64,000 nucleotides of DNA from Mycteria americana (lineage: Eukaryota > Chordata > Aves > Ciconiiformes > Ciconiidae): NCBI RefSeq assembly GCF_035582795.1, contig NC_134373.1:24708501-24772500 (forward strand), written 5' to 3'. This document shows positions 24,301-37,350 of this stretch, one piece after another; position 1 is the first letter of the stretch; every line of letters begins with the position of its first letter. Below the pieces are notes generated by a model. The model ran no database searches, was not told where the DNA came from, and worked only from the letters and a program-made list of their open reading frames with translations. A program made the position numbers and the translations under genes.

Positions 24301-26514
24301 AGTGAAAGTGGTGAGAACAGCTGTTAGAGTATCAACTCTTTTATCTTCATTGTTTTGGAAAGGCTTACTGGTTTTTTTTTAATTTTATTTAAAAATAATT
24401 CAAGAAAGTTGCCACAGTTGAAAAAGGAGAACATCATTCTACTCACCTTTCATTTGGAAAATGAGTATTTTGCATTTCACTTCACCACAGACATTTTCTG
24501 TTGAGAGATTATTTTGTAATGCATGCTGCACATCGTAATTCAGATAATTACGTACAAAACACTTTGTGAATGCATATTCTCTGCTGCATATCTGTCTTTC
24601 AGTAGGTCATTTTAGATGGGAGACCACATGAAATAGATACATATAATTTTAATTTTGTCCTCTCTTTCCTATCCACATGGATTCCTAGAAAGTGGAAACA
24701 AGAGATAGCAGTGTCATCTTCATAGCTGGAATTCCCACTAATGCTACTTAATAGTTTGTCACAGGTCTGAACATGGATTATAACTGGTGAGGTTTTCTTC
24801 TTTTTTCAGGACAATGCTGTCTTCTAATGCGATATTAAATGCATGCTATAATATAATAATAGGGAAACTTTATATAAATCAGGCTTCTGCTGTGAATATG
24901 TTCTTTAAGTGCCTTTCTGTTGATTGCATTTATTTCTAGGAGACTAGGCTTTTAATTTAGGTGCTTAAAGTCTTTAATGCCCTTGCCCATCATAACACTT
25001 CCTACAGATGGTGGTGATTCATGGTTGGATCAGATTCCAAGGTCTGTGTGGAGTAAATTATGAAAACTGTAGGACAGCAAGGCAGATGTTTGCATCACTT
25101 TTCATGGTTATGTTAGAAAAACTGAAAATAAAGACTTAAACAAATACCTGACTCCTAGTGGTAGCTAAGGTAGCTTCATTTCAGTTGTCTGTATTATATT
25201 TGTTCTGTGAAATAGCAGTTTTGTTTCTGTTATTCATTCACCTTTCAAGGAGAGCAAAACTTGCATAAAGGAAAGTCAAAGCTTCATATTTTTACTGAAC
25301 GCAGACTAGGTTTAATTTCAACCTCACTTACCAAGATTTTGTAGTGTATATTTCAGGAGTACCATTCTAAGACACTAACTATAACTTCCGTTCAGTTCTA
25401 AACTGTCATTCACAGCATCTGGTTTGCTTTATGAATTATTTGTTGGGGACAATAAGTTGGGGACAATATGGAGATGGACCATAATGGGATATTCACTGGA
25501 AAAAACTATGAAAAACTTGATAGGACACAAGTTCACTAGCTAATTAAGCAAAACATAGGTCAATGATATTATTCTGACTGATTTCTTATGCACATTATGA
25601 GCTCAGTTGCAGAGTGCTGCAGGTAAGCTGACAGTGCAGGGTGAGGCTGTTTGAAGCAGGTTTTTCCAGAAGAACTGTGTATCTCTTCAGATATTAAAAG
25701 GACTGAGTTTTGGAAAATCTAGCTATATAAATTACGCTTGTGACTTAAAAAAAGTAAGTGTAATACATTGATTGCCCAGCAGAGGGAGAGCTTAACATTA
25801 GAATATCTACAGTAAACTTGCCAGATTTCTGTGGCAGTGTCCAAGTCTATTGGGTGTAACGGGATTGTTGGTCTCTACTTTTACTTGCAAACAGTTTGGA
25901 AGATTTAATAATTCCTCTCTGCTTCTATTTACCTGGGAACTAGGTTTACTCTTTTCATGTTACATGAAGAAACCCTTTTTTAAAAAAAAAAAATCACACT
26001 TCTGGTTTTGATTTTCTTCTACTACAGGTATAACTCACATGGCTTACAGGCAGTATAAGAGAATGTCTTCAGTTTGCCAGCAGCGCTGTGTATCCAGTAG
26101 ACCAAAATGTTTTTCTTTCTTTTTTTTTGGCTCTTCACCGTTCTGAAAAGATACAGTAAAATAGGACTAGAGGGGGTCATGCAGGCAGTCATGTCTGGAC
26201 CCTTGCTTTCAAGCAAACAGAACATAGATGCCTGACAACAATAAATCATGACCCACATTGCCTTACCTCTGCTATGTTTTGGATTTTTATCTTCCACTCC
26301 ATATTTTCTTCCATAAGAAAATGAATTATATTGTTCACAGTTTTTTCTTTAGCTAAGAAAAAGTTTAATAATAGAAATTATGCCTCATCCATCCCTGCCA
26401 GACATTTGTCTAGCCTATTTTAACAACTTAAGGAGAGAGCGAACAATATGCTTTTGCTATTTATATTTGTATAGCAAATATACTATACAACATTTGTTTG
26501 TGTTTTTCATTTAG

Positions 26515-26596
26515 AGTCAGATGTCTCCATAGGAGATGAAAAGTGTCAGTAACGTGAATGAAAACCTGGGACAGAGCTGCACAACCAGTGATTCCG
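26515..26596 (+). pseudogene. IFIH1: IFIH1 exon 4 (linker), 1-bp insertion
   Basis: Begins ESDVSIGDE, like human ESDTSLAEG. One extra A in the run at 26,539-26,542 shifts the frame and gives TAA at 26,550. The other frame then continues SVSNVNENLGQSCTTSDS to the donor GTATGT. The exon is 82 bp, but phase 1 on both sides requires a multiple of three, which confirms the +1. Confidence 0.85.
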
Positions 26597-26860
26597 GTAT
26601 GTTTCCCTCCTGTTATTTATAATTGCAAAATAAGCTCTGGAGGGTAAGCACTCTGTGAATGCACTAGAACAAAAACCAATGGAAGGCTTTCACTGTGAAC
26701 TCTAGTTCATAGTATTTAGATGCCAGACTTCCTCTTATTTGGTTGGAAAACAGATGCTGTTTTTATGGGTCTGGACTTAAGTCCCACCCCCAAAAGAGCT
26801 GATTTACTGAGATCGTCTGAATAGGTCTCTAGACATTGTCATCACACAAAATGGTCAGTG

Positions 26861-26937
26861 ATGCAGAATGATAGAATCACATAGGCTGGAAGGGACTTCC
26901 AGAAGTCATCCAGTGCAGTTACCTGTACAGATACTCA
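26861..26937 (-). mobile_element. Short CR1 LINE 3' end
   Basis: AGAATCACATAGGCTGGAAG followed by GGACTTC and CATCCAGTGCA is the antisense of the CR1 3' terminus, in IFIH1 intron 4. Confidence 0.75.
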
Positions 26938-28204
26938 TAATGCTGCCACATATATGTGCTTCTTTTGCTCTCAGAGAGGAGCTAGATTGTGCCTGGCCCC
27001 TGCATAGGGTAAGTGAGAGGGAATAGGACATGCTTTAGAGGCATCTAAGGGTGAGGAGAAGCATTTCCAGGTTACCTGCATAACAGTAATGAAGGTCCAC
27101 TTTGGACCTATGTAATTTAGTAGCCGTATTTGTAAAAGCAACCTAATCAATGGAGTTTACTATCTGAAGACCTTTGCAAATCACATTTAAACATATGTGC
27201 AAGTTCTAAATATAGTTTTAAACTAAATATTGGACTGTGTTTACATAATACTTTGCAGACAGATATGAACTTGCTATGTATATACTGTGAGCCCAATTAA
27301 ACACTGCTGTTGTAAAAGACATCCCAATTTTTTTTCTTCTTTTTTTTTTAATCTTAGACCTCAGGCAGAATGAATTTGCAGCTGTCCACCATGGTGAACA
27401 AGCCTGTGTGTGCCTACACAGAATTCAAGAGGAACCAGTTACCTTTTGGAAGCTAGGCTTTATAAAGTTTGTGCTGGGACTGTGTCTTGTGCAAGGGCTT
27501 AGAAACAATCTAGGTACCTTTCAGGTCAGCTCTGCCTAATAAAGCTAGTATTAGATCAGTAAAGTCAATGTAAATGTTATATATCATATGCCTACAAAGT
27601 GTTTCCTATAAATGCTTTTAAAATAATTTCAAGCTTTTAAAATATTAAAATCCATGTATTTTGTAAGTACACAGAAAATTCAGGATATCTCAGATCTAAA
27701 TTTGCTACCCCATAGCTAGGATTTTAGTCTATGTATTATTAACTCTGAAGAATATACTTTGCACTTCTGCATCAACTGCAGTGACTCATCAGTCACATTG
27801 TATATTTTTCTCACTGCGTCACATGAAATGTCTGGGCACAGAAACTTCTCTCTTCTGTGGACAGTCACACTGTATCAGTTGGTCAGGCTGATATAGGCTA
27901 CTGGTATACGGCAGCACATATATATGTATGGCCTGATCCTTTAAGATTCCTGAAAAGTCTCCCATTAAGTAAATTGGGCATTGGCTATGTCCAGTAGTCC
28001 AGCAGAAAAAAATAAATCACTACAGTTATGTGAAGAATGCAAATAGTTGTTTTTTTTCCAATGTTTACTTGCTATATGTTCTGTTTACACATGGGCTTTA
28101 AAAACAACTAGTTAAAATGTTTTAAAAAACATTCATGCTTTTTAATCATGCCTAGTAAACTCACTGAGAGCAACTATGAGAAAAAAAGCTAAGGAGATAC
28201 AGAC

Positions 28205-28240
28205 GGACTTTGTGATATTTATGGACTTTGTGATATTTAT
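28205..28240 (+). repeat. 18-bp tandem duplication
   Basis: GGACTTTGTGATATTTAT occurs twice head to tail in IFIH1 intron 4. Confidence 0.95.
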
Positions 28241-30050
28241 GGATTTTATAATTTGAAATTTTGCAGTAAGGGTGTTGTATTAACAGAGATGTTTGGATAG
28301 TGTCTTAATGCACTGACATGATTTGGATTTTAATGCAAAGAATCATGTGGATTTAGTCGCAGTTTTCTGTGCAGGGATCATTTTACATTTAAGAAAAATG
28401 GTGGAATAAGGACAATAGAAGAATAATTATCATGTTTCTTTTAGTCCAGAGTAGCAATTCATATGAGCCTTGTACAAAGGCAGACAACTTCCCTAAAGTT
28501 ATAATGTGCACAATGAAAATTCTTTAATGGAATCATATCCTGTGAAAAGATTCCTGTATTAGCCTTTATCTAAACAGGGGCTGAGGAAGCTAGGAGAGAG
28601 CTAAGTTAAATATTTTTTAGGCCTGGACAGTTAATTGAGGATGTTAAGGAACTGAAATTTAACCAAACAGATGAGTGATAAAGTGCTAGTTTCAATATAA
28701 CTGAACTATTGAATTTAGCCAACCAGAAAGCAAACAACGTTCTTCCTCAAAAGAGAGTAGTAGAAGTCAGATAAGTAACAGCAAGTACTCTCTGGTGTGA
28801 ATTTCCCTGTGTTGCAGGTAGTACTGCACTCACACTAAAAGGCAAAACAAGCAAAAAACACTTAAGAATGGCATTCAGATGTTTCCATCAGCAGTATTTT
28901 ATCAAGCTTCATTACTTTTTGTGAGTTTAATTTTATTTAATGGAATCAGGGATACTAGAAAAATACACTTATTTTGTGTGTAATGTATCAGTGATAATAA
29001 AATCCTCATGATTCTTCATTTAATGATATCATCAGGAAATAAAACTATGAGGTTTTTTCCCTCATTTTTAGTCTCATACAATGAATTTGTGCCTTTTCTT
29101 CACTGAGGACAGTTAATGCTTGGAGGGTGATTTAAACATATCTGTAGGGAAAAAAAAAAGCCCCAAACTCCATTGAAATAAATCCTTCTGATATTAATAT
29201 ATATAATTTCTGACTTCCTAAATATATGTAAACTCAAGAGACTTGATATGCTTTTCTTACTGCCTGAAATAATGCAACAGCATTTTTCCACTTTTAACTT
29301 TTGAATGTTGTTTGTTTCACCTGTGAGCCATAGATCTGAACTCTCTGCCATAGTGTTTTATATGATAGATGGAAGGTTTGGCCTTCGGTTGGCAAATATA
29401 TATGGCTTTTTAGTGAACAGCTCGATTGAATTATGTATGAGTCAGTCTGGAAGCAGCGCAATCTACCATGAATAGGTGTGATACGTTCTGCAGTTAGCTC
29501 TATCTTGTATGGGCAATTGAATTTTCTTATCTATTTGATATTTATACTTTATAACTCTCTTCATCATTTTTTAAGTGGTCCCTATCTCTTTTTCTTTCTG
29601 TGGCTCCATCCTTTTTTTCATCTTCTGGAAAGTATTTATAAACGTAGCTCACTTGCAACCAAATAAATTTCAGTACTGATGAAAGAGAACGTCACATAAG
29701 ATTGGCTACATTATAAATACTGCAGCTCTGAACACAACCTTTGTTGGTCCCAGTGCTATTGAACTGTATCCTTTGAATTCATACATAATAATAGTCAGGT
29801 TGACATAGATGGGTGAAGACATACTGTGGCTTATTCCACCTACCCTGGTTGGTGACTGGATATAAGCAGTTCTGGTCCAGAGTTGCACAGGTCCACAGAG
29901 CAGCATTGCCTATGCTAATATACCCTGTTTCTATTTATTCGGAAGATGCTTCTGATAGTAAATTAATATTTTTCCCTTTGACATTTGTTCAATATTCTGA
30001 TAAATGTTCTATGCCTCCTGTTTGATACTTATATTTCTTTGTGCCCTTAG

Positions 30051-30271
30051 ATAAAGATGAAGTGGAGAGCAGAGCTTCACCTGAGCCAGATCTGATCCTG
30101 AGAGATTACTGGATGGAAGTTGCAAAGCCAGCACTGAATGGGGAGAATGTTATAATATGTCTCCCTACAGGCAGTGGTAAAACCAGAGTGGCTGTTTACA
30201 TTACAAAAGATCACTTGGATAAGAAGAAAAGAGCATCAGAGCCTGGAAAAGTTATGGTAGTTGTTAATAAG
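30051..30271 (+). pseudogene. IFIH1: IFIH1 exon 5 (helicase Q motif and motif I)
   Basis: 221 bp, phase 1 to 0, splice sites CCTTAG and GTATGT, open frame. The segment [20 protein letters not shown] precedes an intact Walker A Gly-Ser-Gly-Lys-Thr at 30,170-30,184. The Q-motif glutamine (Arg-x-Tyr-Gln in RIG-I-like helicases) is Trp, TGG at 30,110-30,112, which should weaken adenine recognition. Confidence 0.92.
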
Positions 30272-31127
30272 GTATGTTGGCCATTTTTTAAAAAGTAGTA
30301 TTTTTCAAACCTCATGCTCTGTTAATATAGAACTTGTAAAATGAATATAAACACATTTCTCAGCTTCTCTAGATGTAGCTATGTTTAAAGGCATACAGCT
30401 CTAGACTGTCATCTCCATTGCATCATCATCGTGGTGCAAACATGAACAATTTTAGTTTACCCCAGTGCAAGTGCAAATTTAGATGTGCCCTAATAACCAC
30501 ATTATTGGACAAAGTACGATTTCATGTTAGAATGAATAGAACTAAAATCATATTTTAAAAAACAAAAATATTTTTCACATTCTGTGTTTGGATTTGGTAA
30601 TGAAGGCCACCTAATGAGTCTCACAATAGTCAGGGAATATTCTGTCAGATTTTCTCTAATTTTTACGGTTACATTTAGCACATATAATATAAAGTAATCT
30701 TCTATTGTAATATTAAAATACAGAAATACATTTAAGAATTTTATTAAAAGAATAAAAGATATCCATATCCTCCTATAAGGATAAAATTGATAGCATATTA
30801 TAAGCTCAATTAAAGAGCCAGAGCATGCATGGTTTGTTTTGTTCTTTCTAAGGCACAGTTAAGCCAAAGTTCTTGGGACAAAAAGCTTTCATAGGAGCAG
30901 TTGGAGGGGAGGGGTGGTTTGGGGATTTTTAGTGCTTGGTTTTGTTTTTTATGTTTGGTGGGGGTTTTTTTAATCCCACCCTGCAGTGAATAAGGGGATG
31001 TTTGCTTTTTTAAAAAAGTGTATTTTGCGCAAAGTGTATGTTCACCTAACAACATTTCTGGCAAACAGGCATGTATTTTTAATCCTGTGTCTGCTCTGGT
31101 TTAAATTCTTTGGAAACTTTTATTCAG

Positions 31128-31337
31128 GTACCGTTGGTAGAACAGCTTTTACGAAAGGAGTTTAAGCTGTTCCTGAAGCGTTGGTATCAGGTTATTGGTT
31201 TAAGTGGTGATTCTGAGCTGAAAATCTCATTTCCTGAAGTTGTCAGAAGAAATGATGTCATCATCAGTACAGCACAGATCCTTAAGAATTCACTGTTAAA
31301 TGCAGCTGAAGAAGATGAAGAAGGTGTCCATTATCAG
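31128..31337 (+). pseudogene. IFIH1: IFIH1 exon 6 (motifs Ia-Ib), 1-bp deletion, GC donor
   Basis: Encodes [12 protein letters not shown]...[14 protein letters not shown]...STAQIL with an intact frame until the last codons. The expected Leu-Ser-Asp ending (TTATCAG) is one base out of frame (about 31,330), giving His-Tyr-Gln. Length 210 bp means phase 0 exit, while exon 7 needs phase 1. The donor is GCAAGT, not GTAAGT. Confidence 0.88.
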
Positions 31338-34300
31338 GCAAGTTTTTAATTCTGAAATTTTTACAGAAGGGCTAAAAGTATGTCTCTATTCTGGAAAATA
31401 GCAGAGTAAAAATGTGTCACATTCAGTAGTTAAAGTTTTTTCAGTTGACTGGTTTTATAAATGCAAGCTGAGAGTCAAAACCAGATCTTAGTTAATGAGC
31501 ACGCAATTTTTTCAAGCCAAATTAGACTCTTACAGTTCATTTGTACTAAATATTTGTTATGCTTCCTATTTTATCTAGCTCAAGCACAACTTTGTGCAAA
31601 TGCAGCCATACTGGTTCCACTTTCCAGGCTTGGTAGAGCGTTGAGTTATATCACACAGAAGCAATAAACAGAATGAGAAAAAAATTATAAAAACTCAAAT
31701 CTAGTCAGTAGTTTGAGAAACACAATGGAATACAAGATAATAGGTGGTCTGTTATAAAAGTTGTATTCTTTAAGCTCTTATCATTTTGTTAACATACAGA
31801 GATATCGTTACTTATAACTGTATTTCTCTGAGGTTGGCAGATATAATGGTCTCCTACAACAGATGAAGGAAGTTGAAGAAAACAAAAAACACAAGATGAG
31901 ATGAGGTAATACTGTTTACCCAGAATACTAAAGTGGCAGATACCTATGGGAGATCAGAAAGGAAATGGTATTATCTGCCAGTGACGTACAAATAATGGAA
32001 CAGCCCATGACTTCAGCTCCAGGATTTGGGTTGCAGTGACCCTCCTCTGTGAGATGTTGACTTCTCCCTCTATCTGCATGCAGTCAACTCTTTTTTAGAT
32101 GGGGCAGGATGTAGCTGAGGGGAGAGCTATAATATTCAGAATAATGGATCTGAGATAAAAGAAGTACTTGTCTGGGTGTTACAGAGACAGCAGAGAAACC
32201 TGAGGGGTCAGTCTGTGTCTATCAGTGCCTAGTGCTGACTGGAGTACTGCTTGACTGGAGTACTGGAGTACTGCTTGAAACTAACTCCTGCAGAACCACT
32301 TGGGTACCTCAGAACTGCCTCCCCTCCTTCAGAATGCCTTTTTTTAACCTAGGCAGAGTACCAGAGATTTTCTTATGCTTACTTCCTTTCCACTGCACCT
32401 GAATTAATAAACCGTCCCAAATCTGAATCATTTGGGAATGCCGTATAGAGGCACCTGAACATTTCTACCTGAATTGCTGACCTGATTAGAATTGGGCTGA
32501 GTCCCAACCAGCTTGTGTAATGAATGTTTTTTTGAATGGGTTTCACACCTTGCAAAGTTTCCTTCATAAGGAACTATATTTTTTCCAGAACTGAGGTGGA
32601 CCTGCAAACAGGGCCGTGTTTCCTTGCTATTACACCTGTGCTAGTAAGTTCAGCTGGACCAAAGCCAAGCAAGCCTGAACAGAGCCAGCTCCATTTTGAT
32701 GGCTATGACTTGGTTAGCTCACAGCCTGTATAAATCATCTTAATTAGTTATAAGTTTTTTATTCCTAATTTCTGTTCATACTTTTTTCATCTGTTTCCAC
32801 AGAGGTCTGCATTACATGTAACATGGAATTCCAGCCTCAGTGAAATGGAGGGGACTCTCTTAATTGCATTTTACCAAATGTTTACCCTCTTTACCAAGGG
32901 CTGAAGTCACTGTGTGGACTTTCTAAAAGCTGTGTATCACTTCCTTAGTAGAAGCATATCTCTTCGGGTGGGTTAGGTTCGATAGGAATATGCATTACAG
33001 AGTTGATGGTCAAAATCAAAGGGAGTAATTTCATGTTGGCAAAATAACTGAGAAACTGCCAGCACTGCTTCTGAAATCTTGCAATATGTAGAAATCTTAG
33101 AAATAAATAGAAATTTAGGTTTGAAACCACATCGCTCCAGTCAAAACTGCTTCCTGAACCACTTGTGTGAAGACAATCAGATTTCCCCAGTGACATGGAG
33201 CACTAGTTTGCTTTCCAAGCAGTAGTCTTTGGTTTAGCTTTTAAATAAAATTTCCCTTGTTCAGTCTCCACCTTTGTTTAGGTTCTTCAAAGATGAAGTT
33301 ACATGATATTTCTCCAGCAGAAAGGCCAACTGAGAATGTTCTAGCTCTCTGTTAGTTTCCAGCTTCCGCTGCCAGGTGTTGCAAACTCATTTGTAGTGAT
33401 ACAACAATTTGAGCACACTAATGTGTAAACAAGACCATGGAAATTATCCGGATTATAAAAAAAAGAAAGAAGGAAAAGAGTTTAACCCTGACCACTTCAG
33501 TGATCTGCTCTACAGTCATTTCCACAAACATTTGTCAAATTGTAGGAAACAATGTTGAATTAGAGAGTTATTGGCCAGCTAGGGGAAGAGTGAGAGCTCC
33601 ATAAACCAGTTTTTATGTTAGAGAAACAGAGAAATGTTCATGAGTCTTTCAAATCAGAACCTTGAAATATGTGTCACTGGCTGCATGTGCAGATAGATTA
33701 AAGAGATGTTTTCTGTGTTTGTGAGAAATTTAAAGCAAACAAAAAATAATCTTAATTTTCCTTATCGTATAGTACTTTACTTGTTGCATGTAAATATGAT
33801 CTGACTAAGAAGCACATAATACCTGTCTGAATCTTCATCAGTTTCCTCCACTACAAAAGAGAGATGATTGGTAGTGCTCCCACCATGTTTGTTCTTCCCA
33901 ATAATACATCCATAAAGTAATGTAAATCTTCTAATTGGGCAGGAATAGGGAGGAAATCTCTGTGTTGCTATAAAATGGAAGCATATTTTGATCAGGACAG
34001 GCCTTTCTAGAATGTCTGAAAGGCTTCTAACGTGTTATGTATCTTCTCATAAACAAACAGTATGCAGTTTCTCAGATACAGTTATGGATATAAAAGATAG
34101 GATTGATATCAATATCATACGTTCTTACCACTGGTTATTAAAAATATCTCTCTTAAATTCTTTATACCATCAGATTGGTTTTGCGAAAACGGAAAAGCTT
34201 TTTACGTTACATGAAATGTAAAAATACTTGACACATCAGGACTGCAGCAAAGATTCCAAAATTTCCATTATTTTCCAAAGATTCCAAAGATTCCATTAAA

Positions 34301-34462
34301 TATATACAGCTTCCATCCACGCCTTCCTCCAGCACTACGAATTTCTTAATACATTAGGGCTCAAACAAACTGACGGGTTCTCTTCAACAGTGTCCTTACC
34401 TGTAACAAGATTTAGTCACACAAATTCTACATTTGAAAGAAAATTAATCATTTTAGGGGTCT

Positions 34463-34477
34463 CCCCCCCCCCCCCCC
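34463..34477 (+). repeat. C15 homopolymer at the IFIH1 exon 7 acceptor
   Basis: Fifteen C residues run straight into the exon and occupy the pyrimidine tract; the acceptor dinucleotide that follows is CG. Confidence 0.95.
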
Positions 34478-34478
34478 G

Positions 34479-34696
34479 ATTTTTCACTCATCATTATTGA
34501 TGAGCATCATCACATTCAAAATCAAGGTGTCTACAGCAATATAATGCAACGTTGCTTAAAAGAAAAGATGAAGAACAGGAAGCTGGCAAAAGAAAACAAA
34601 CCACTGATCCCACAGCTTCAGATTCTGGGACTTACAACTTCACCTGGTATAGGAGGTGCAACATCCTGCTCAAAAGCTGAAAAACATATTCTAAAA
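34479..34696 (+). pseudogene. IFIH1: IFIH1 exon 7 (DECH box, motif III), acceptor lost
   Basis: Phase 1 entry reads [20 protein letters not shown] where MDA5 has [12 protein letters not shown]. The Cys of the DECH box is His (34,505-34,507), and motif III reads Gly-Leu-Thr-Thr-Ser-Pro. The frame is open for 218 bp to a GTAAAT donor. The acceptor AG is replaced by CG (34,477-34,478) at the end of the C15 run; the only nearby AG is at 34,455. Confidence 0.9.
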
Positions 34697-36249
34697 GTAA
34701 ATAGCCCTCACACTTGCAAACCATCAAAGGGATATTGTCTTGTTCAAGTAAAATTTTTAAAGTCAGTGTTAGGCTCCAAATATATAATCTGATTTTTTTT
34801 TTTTTCATGTGTACATGGGAGTTCAGCTCACAGCCATTCAGCAAATTGACCCACTACAAATTAATGGAAATCCATGTACAAATAAAGGTTACTTTACAGG
34901 GAAGTAAGGTTACTGAAAAGGAAAGTAAAGATTGCCTCACTTGAAAAAATTTCTCAAGATCAGAGGCAAGAAATCCACAAAATAGTGAGGTTTTATAGTT
35001 AATAAAAATCTTATTTTTCCATTGATGGATTAGAATTTACTTGTATTCCTAAATCCTAGAGAGATCACAGGATTTTATATCTGTATTTCTGGAGTGACTA
35101 AGCTGGGCTTTTGTGTGGATCCAAGAAAGTGAAAAACAAAGCTGAATACTTAAACAAGCAGAAACCACTTGTGAGATAGAGGTAGCATACAAATGTTTTT
35201 CTTTACAGCAGTTAGAGTTACTCATTGAGAGGGGAGTATTGTGTAGTTGCATAAACACCTTACTGGAGATAATTGGTTAAATTCTATACTTAAAGAAACC
35301 CTATTGTACTTGAAATTCAATGGATTTACGTTAGTAATACAAAAGTAGAATTTAGCCCAGTACTCCAGTGAAAACTCCTGACTAGCAAATTGCATAAGAA
35401 GAGAATGTGACATTGAATAGGCGAGGCCTGCAAGAAGCTTTTATGCTGTATTGAAGTAGATAGAATCGCAAGGTATTTTGAGACAAAAACTTTCTGGCAA
35501 TGGAAAAAGCAGAGAATTCCTGTTCATCAGCTCTGAAATCTTAATGATAGGATGCTGGTTTTTGTATCTAAAGAAATGTAATCCAAATAGGCAAGCTCAA
35601 ATAGATAACTACTGCTGAAGACATTAAAAAGGTTGCCTGCCAGACTTCCTTTCCTGTTTTCTCTGCTCATAAAAATTTTAAGGTTTCCCCTTATTACTTT
35701 AGACTTAGTGACAGAAGTGTACATATTTTCTTCTCAGAAGAGATCAAAAGCAGAGAAGTCCAGTTCAGTTGTGCAGTTAGCCCAGAAATTTTCTCTCTCT
35801 CTTCCTATTCCAAGAAAGATAATTTCGAATTATTTTCTACTCTCATGACCAGCTCTTACTTTTATAATTACTCCCTAACATTTATTTCCTTTTTTCTATT
35901 TCACCATTGTTTTTGTTTATTTGTTTTGTGCTCTAAAATCTACTCTTCCAAAGTATTGATGGTATATTTTCCTTTTCAAAATACCCGTTTTGCACCCTGA
36001 TCTGCAAGCTTTTTCCTGTGTGCAAGGATCACTTCTGGCCTAAAAAGTAACTTGTTCAGTTTATCTCAAATGCTTTTCAAAGACTTGGCCTTTCTTATGC
36101 TGATAGTGTCTGTATCAAATTTTTGTAGGAAGAAACAAAAAGTTATATAAAACCCAATAGCTAAATGAGAAGCTCTGTTGTATTAATTCAGTTTTCATGT
36201 GGAATAACTCATTAAATGTTACAAGAAATAACATTTTGTTTTCTCCCAG

Positions 36250-36366
36250 ATCTGTGCAAATCTTGATGTGTGTAGAATCATGACTGTTAAAGAGCATGCC
36301 TCCCAACTGAAGAATCAGGTGAAGGAACCATATAAGAAGACTGTGATTGCAGATGACAAAAGAAGG
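36250..36366 (+). pseudogene. IFIH1: IFIH1 exon 8, donor lost
   Basis: 117 bp, 39 open codons (ICANLDVCRIMTVKEHASQL..., ending ADDKRR) after a CTCCCAG acceptor. The donor reads ATATGT instead of GTATGT (36,367). It does not resemble a U12 AT-AC donor. Confidence 0.92.
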
Positions 36367-36486
36367 ATATGTTTTTTCAAACAAATCAGTGTTAAAGTTA
36401 TATTGCCCTTTAAAAGTGTGTTGTATGGTATCAACCACTTCTGGCTAATGCTCTTTTTCTATAGATTTATTGTGATCCATATTGAT

Positions 36487-36507
36487 TGTGGTCCATATAG
36501 GACCACA
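36487..36507. repeat. Short perfect inverted repeat
   Basis: TGTGGTCC and GGACCACA flank ATATA, giving an 8-bp stem. A second, imperfect copy (ATCCATATAGGACTGTGAT) follows at once. It lies 120 bp after the broken exon 8 donor. Confidence 0.8.
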
Positions 36508-36901
36508 GATCCATATAGGACTGTGATCCAGTGCTAATTTGAATATGCGTGAATTTATCTGTGGCTTTCCTCTGTATGGAAAAGGATCAGTAAAGTCGAA
36601 TAGAACTAAATTTTTACTTACGTGAGTTATATTTTTGAGGTATCTGGTCAAAAGACCTGAACCATCGTTGAAATGTTTGTATTGGAGTGACATTATATTC
36701 ACTAAAAAAATATGTTATTTCACAGTATAATTTTTTTAATATTCTGAACTATTTACTTCCATAACTCTAAATGCACTTAGCAACTTTACTTGTTTTTTAA
36801 TTTAAGGTTTAACATTTTAAAAAAATTACTCATTGTGGTACTAGCCAATGTTTTTGTTGCCAGAAGATACTTGTTTACTTTGGTAATCAATTTATTTCTA
36901 G

Positions 36902-37025
36902 GATCCATTTAGAGAGAGAATTACTGAGATCATGACAGACATTCAAAACTATTGCCATCTCCATCCAAAATCTGAGTTTGGACCTCAGCCATATGAACAG
37001 TGGGTGGTTAGAGAAGAGAGAAGAG
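36902..37025 (+). pseudogene. IFIH1: IFIH1 exon 9, frame intact
   Basis: Encodes DPFRERITEIMTDIQNYC...PQPYEQW, part of the pincer and helicase insertion domain. CTAG acceptor, GTAACT donor, phase 0 to 1, no lesion. Confidence 0.92.
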
Positions 37026-37123
37026 GTAACTGCATAGCAAAAATATCCCATCTTTGGATTTATTTGGGTCATTCTATACACAGGCATGTTTTTGTATTTT
37101 TTGTTCACTTACTGCAAAAGCAG

Positions 37124-37350
37124 AAAAACGCAAGGAACGTGTCTGTGCAGAACACTTGAAGAAATACAATTATGCTCTCCAGATAAATGACACCATCTGA
37201 ATGGTGGATGAGTACAATCACCTACATAACTTTTATAAGGAGGAGAAAAGTAAGAAGACAGTAAGGAGTGGTGATGATGATGAACCAGCAGTATCAAAAA
37301 ATATGAGTAAGACTGTAGTCAGAAAGCCACTGCCTAAGTGGTGTAGTAGT
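37124..37350 (+). pseudogene. IFIH1: IFIH1 exon 10, nonsense mutation
   Basis: [16 protein letters not shown]...LQINDTI is followed by TGA (37,198-37,200) where MDA5 has Arg (INDTIRM), a CGA-to-TGA change. The frame then continues MVDEYNHLHNFYKEEKSKK into an acidic stretch and KNMSKTVVRKPL. The 3' end is uncertain: the usual LDETD segment is not readable and no strong donor ends the exon (GTAAGA at 37,305 is a cryptic candidate). Confidence 0.88.
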
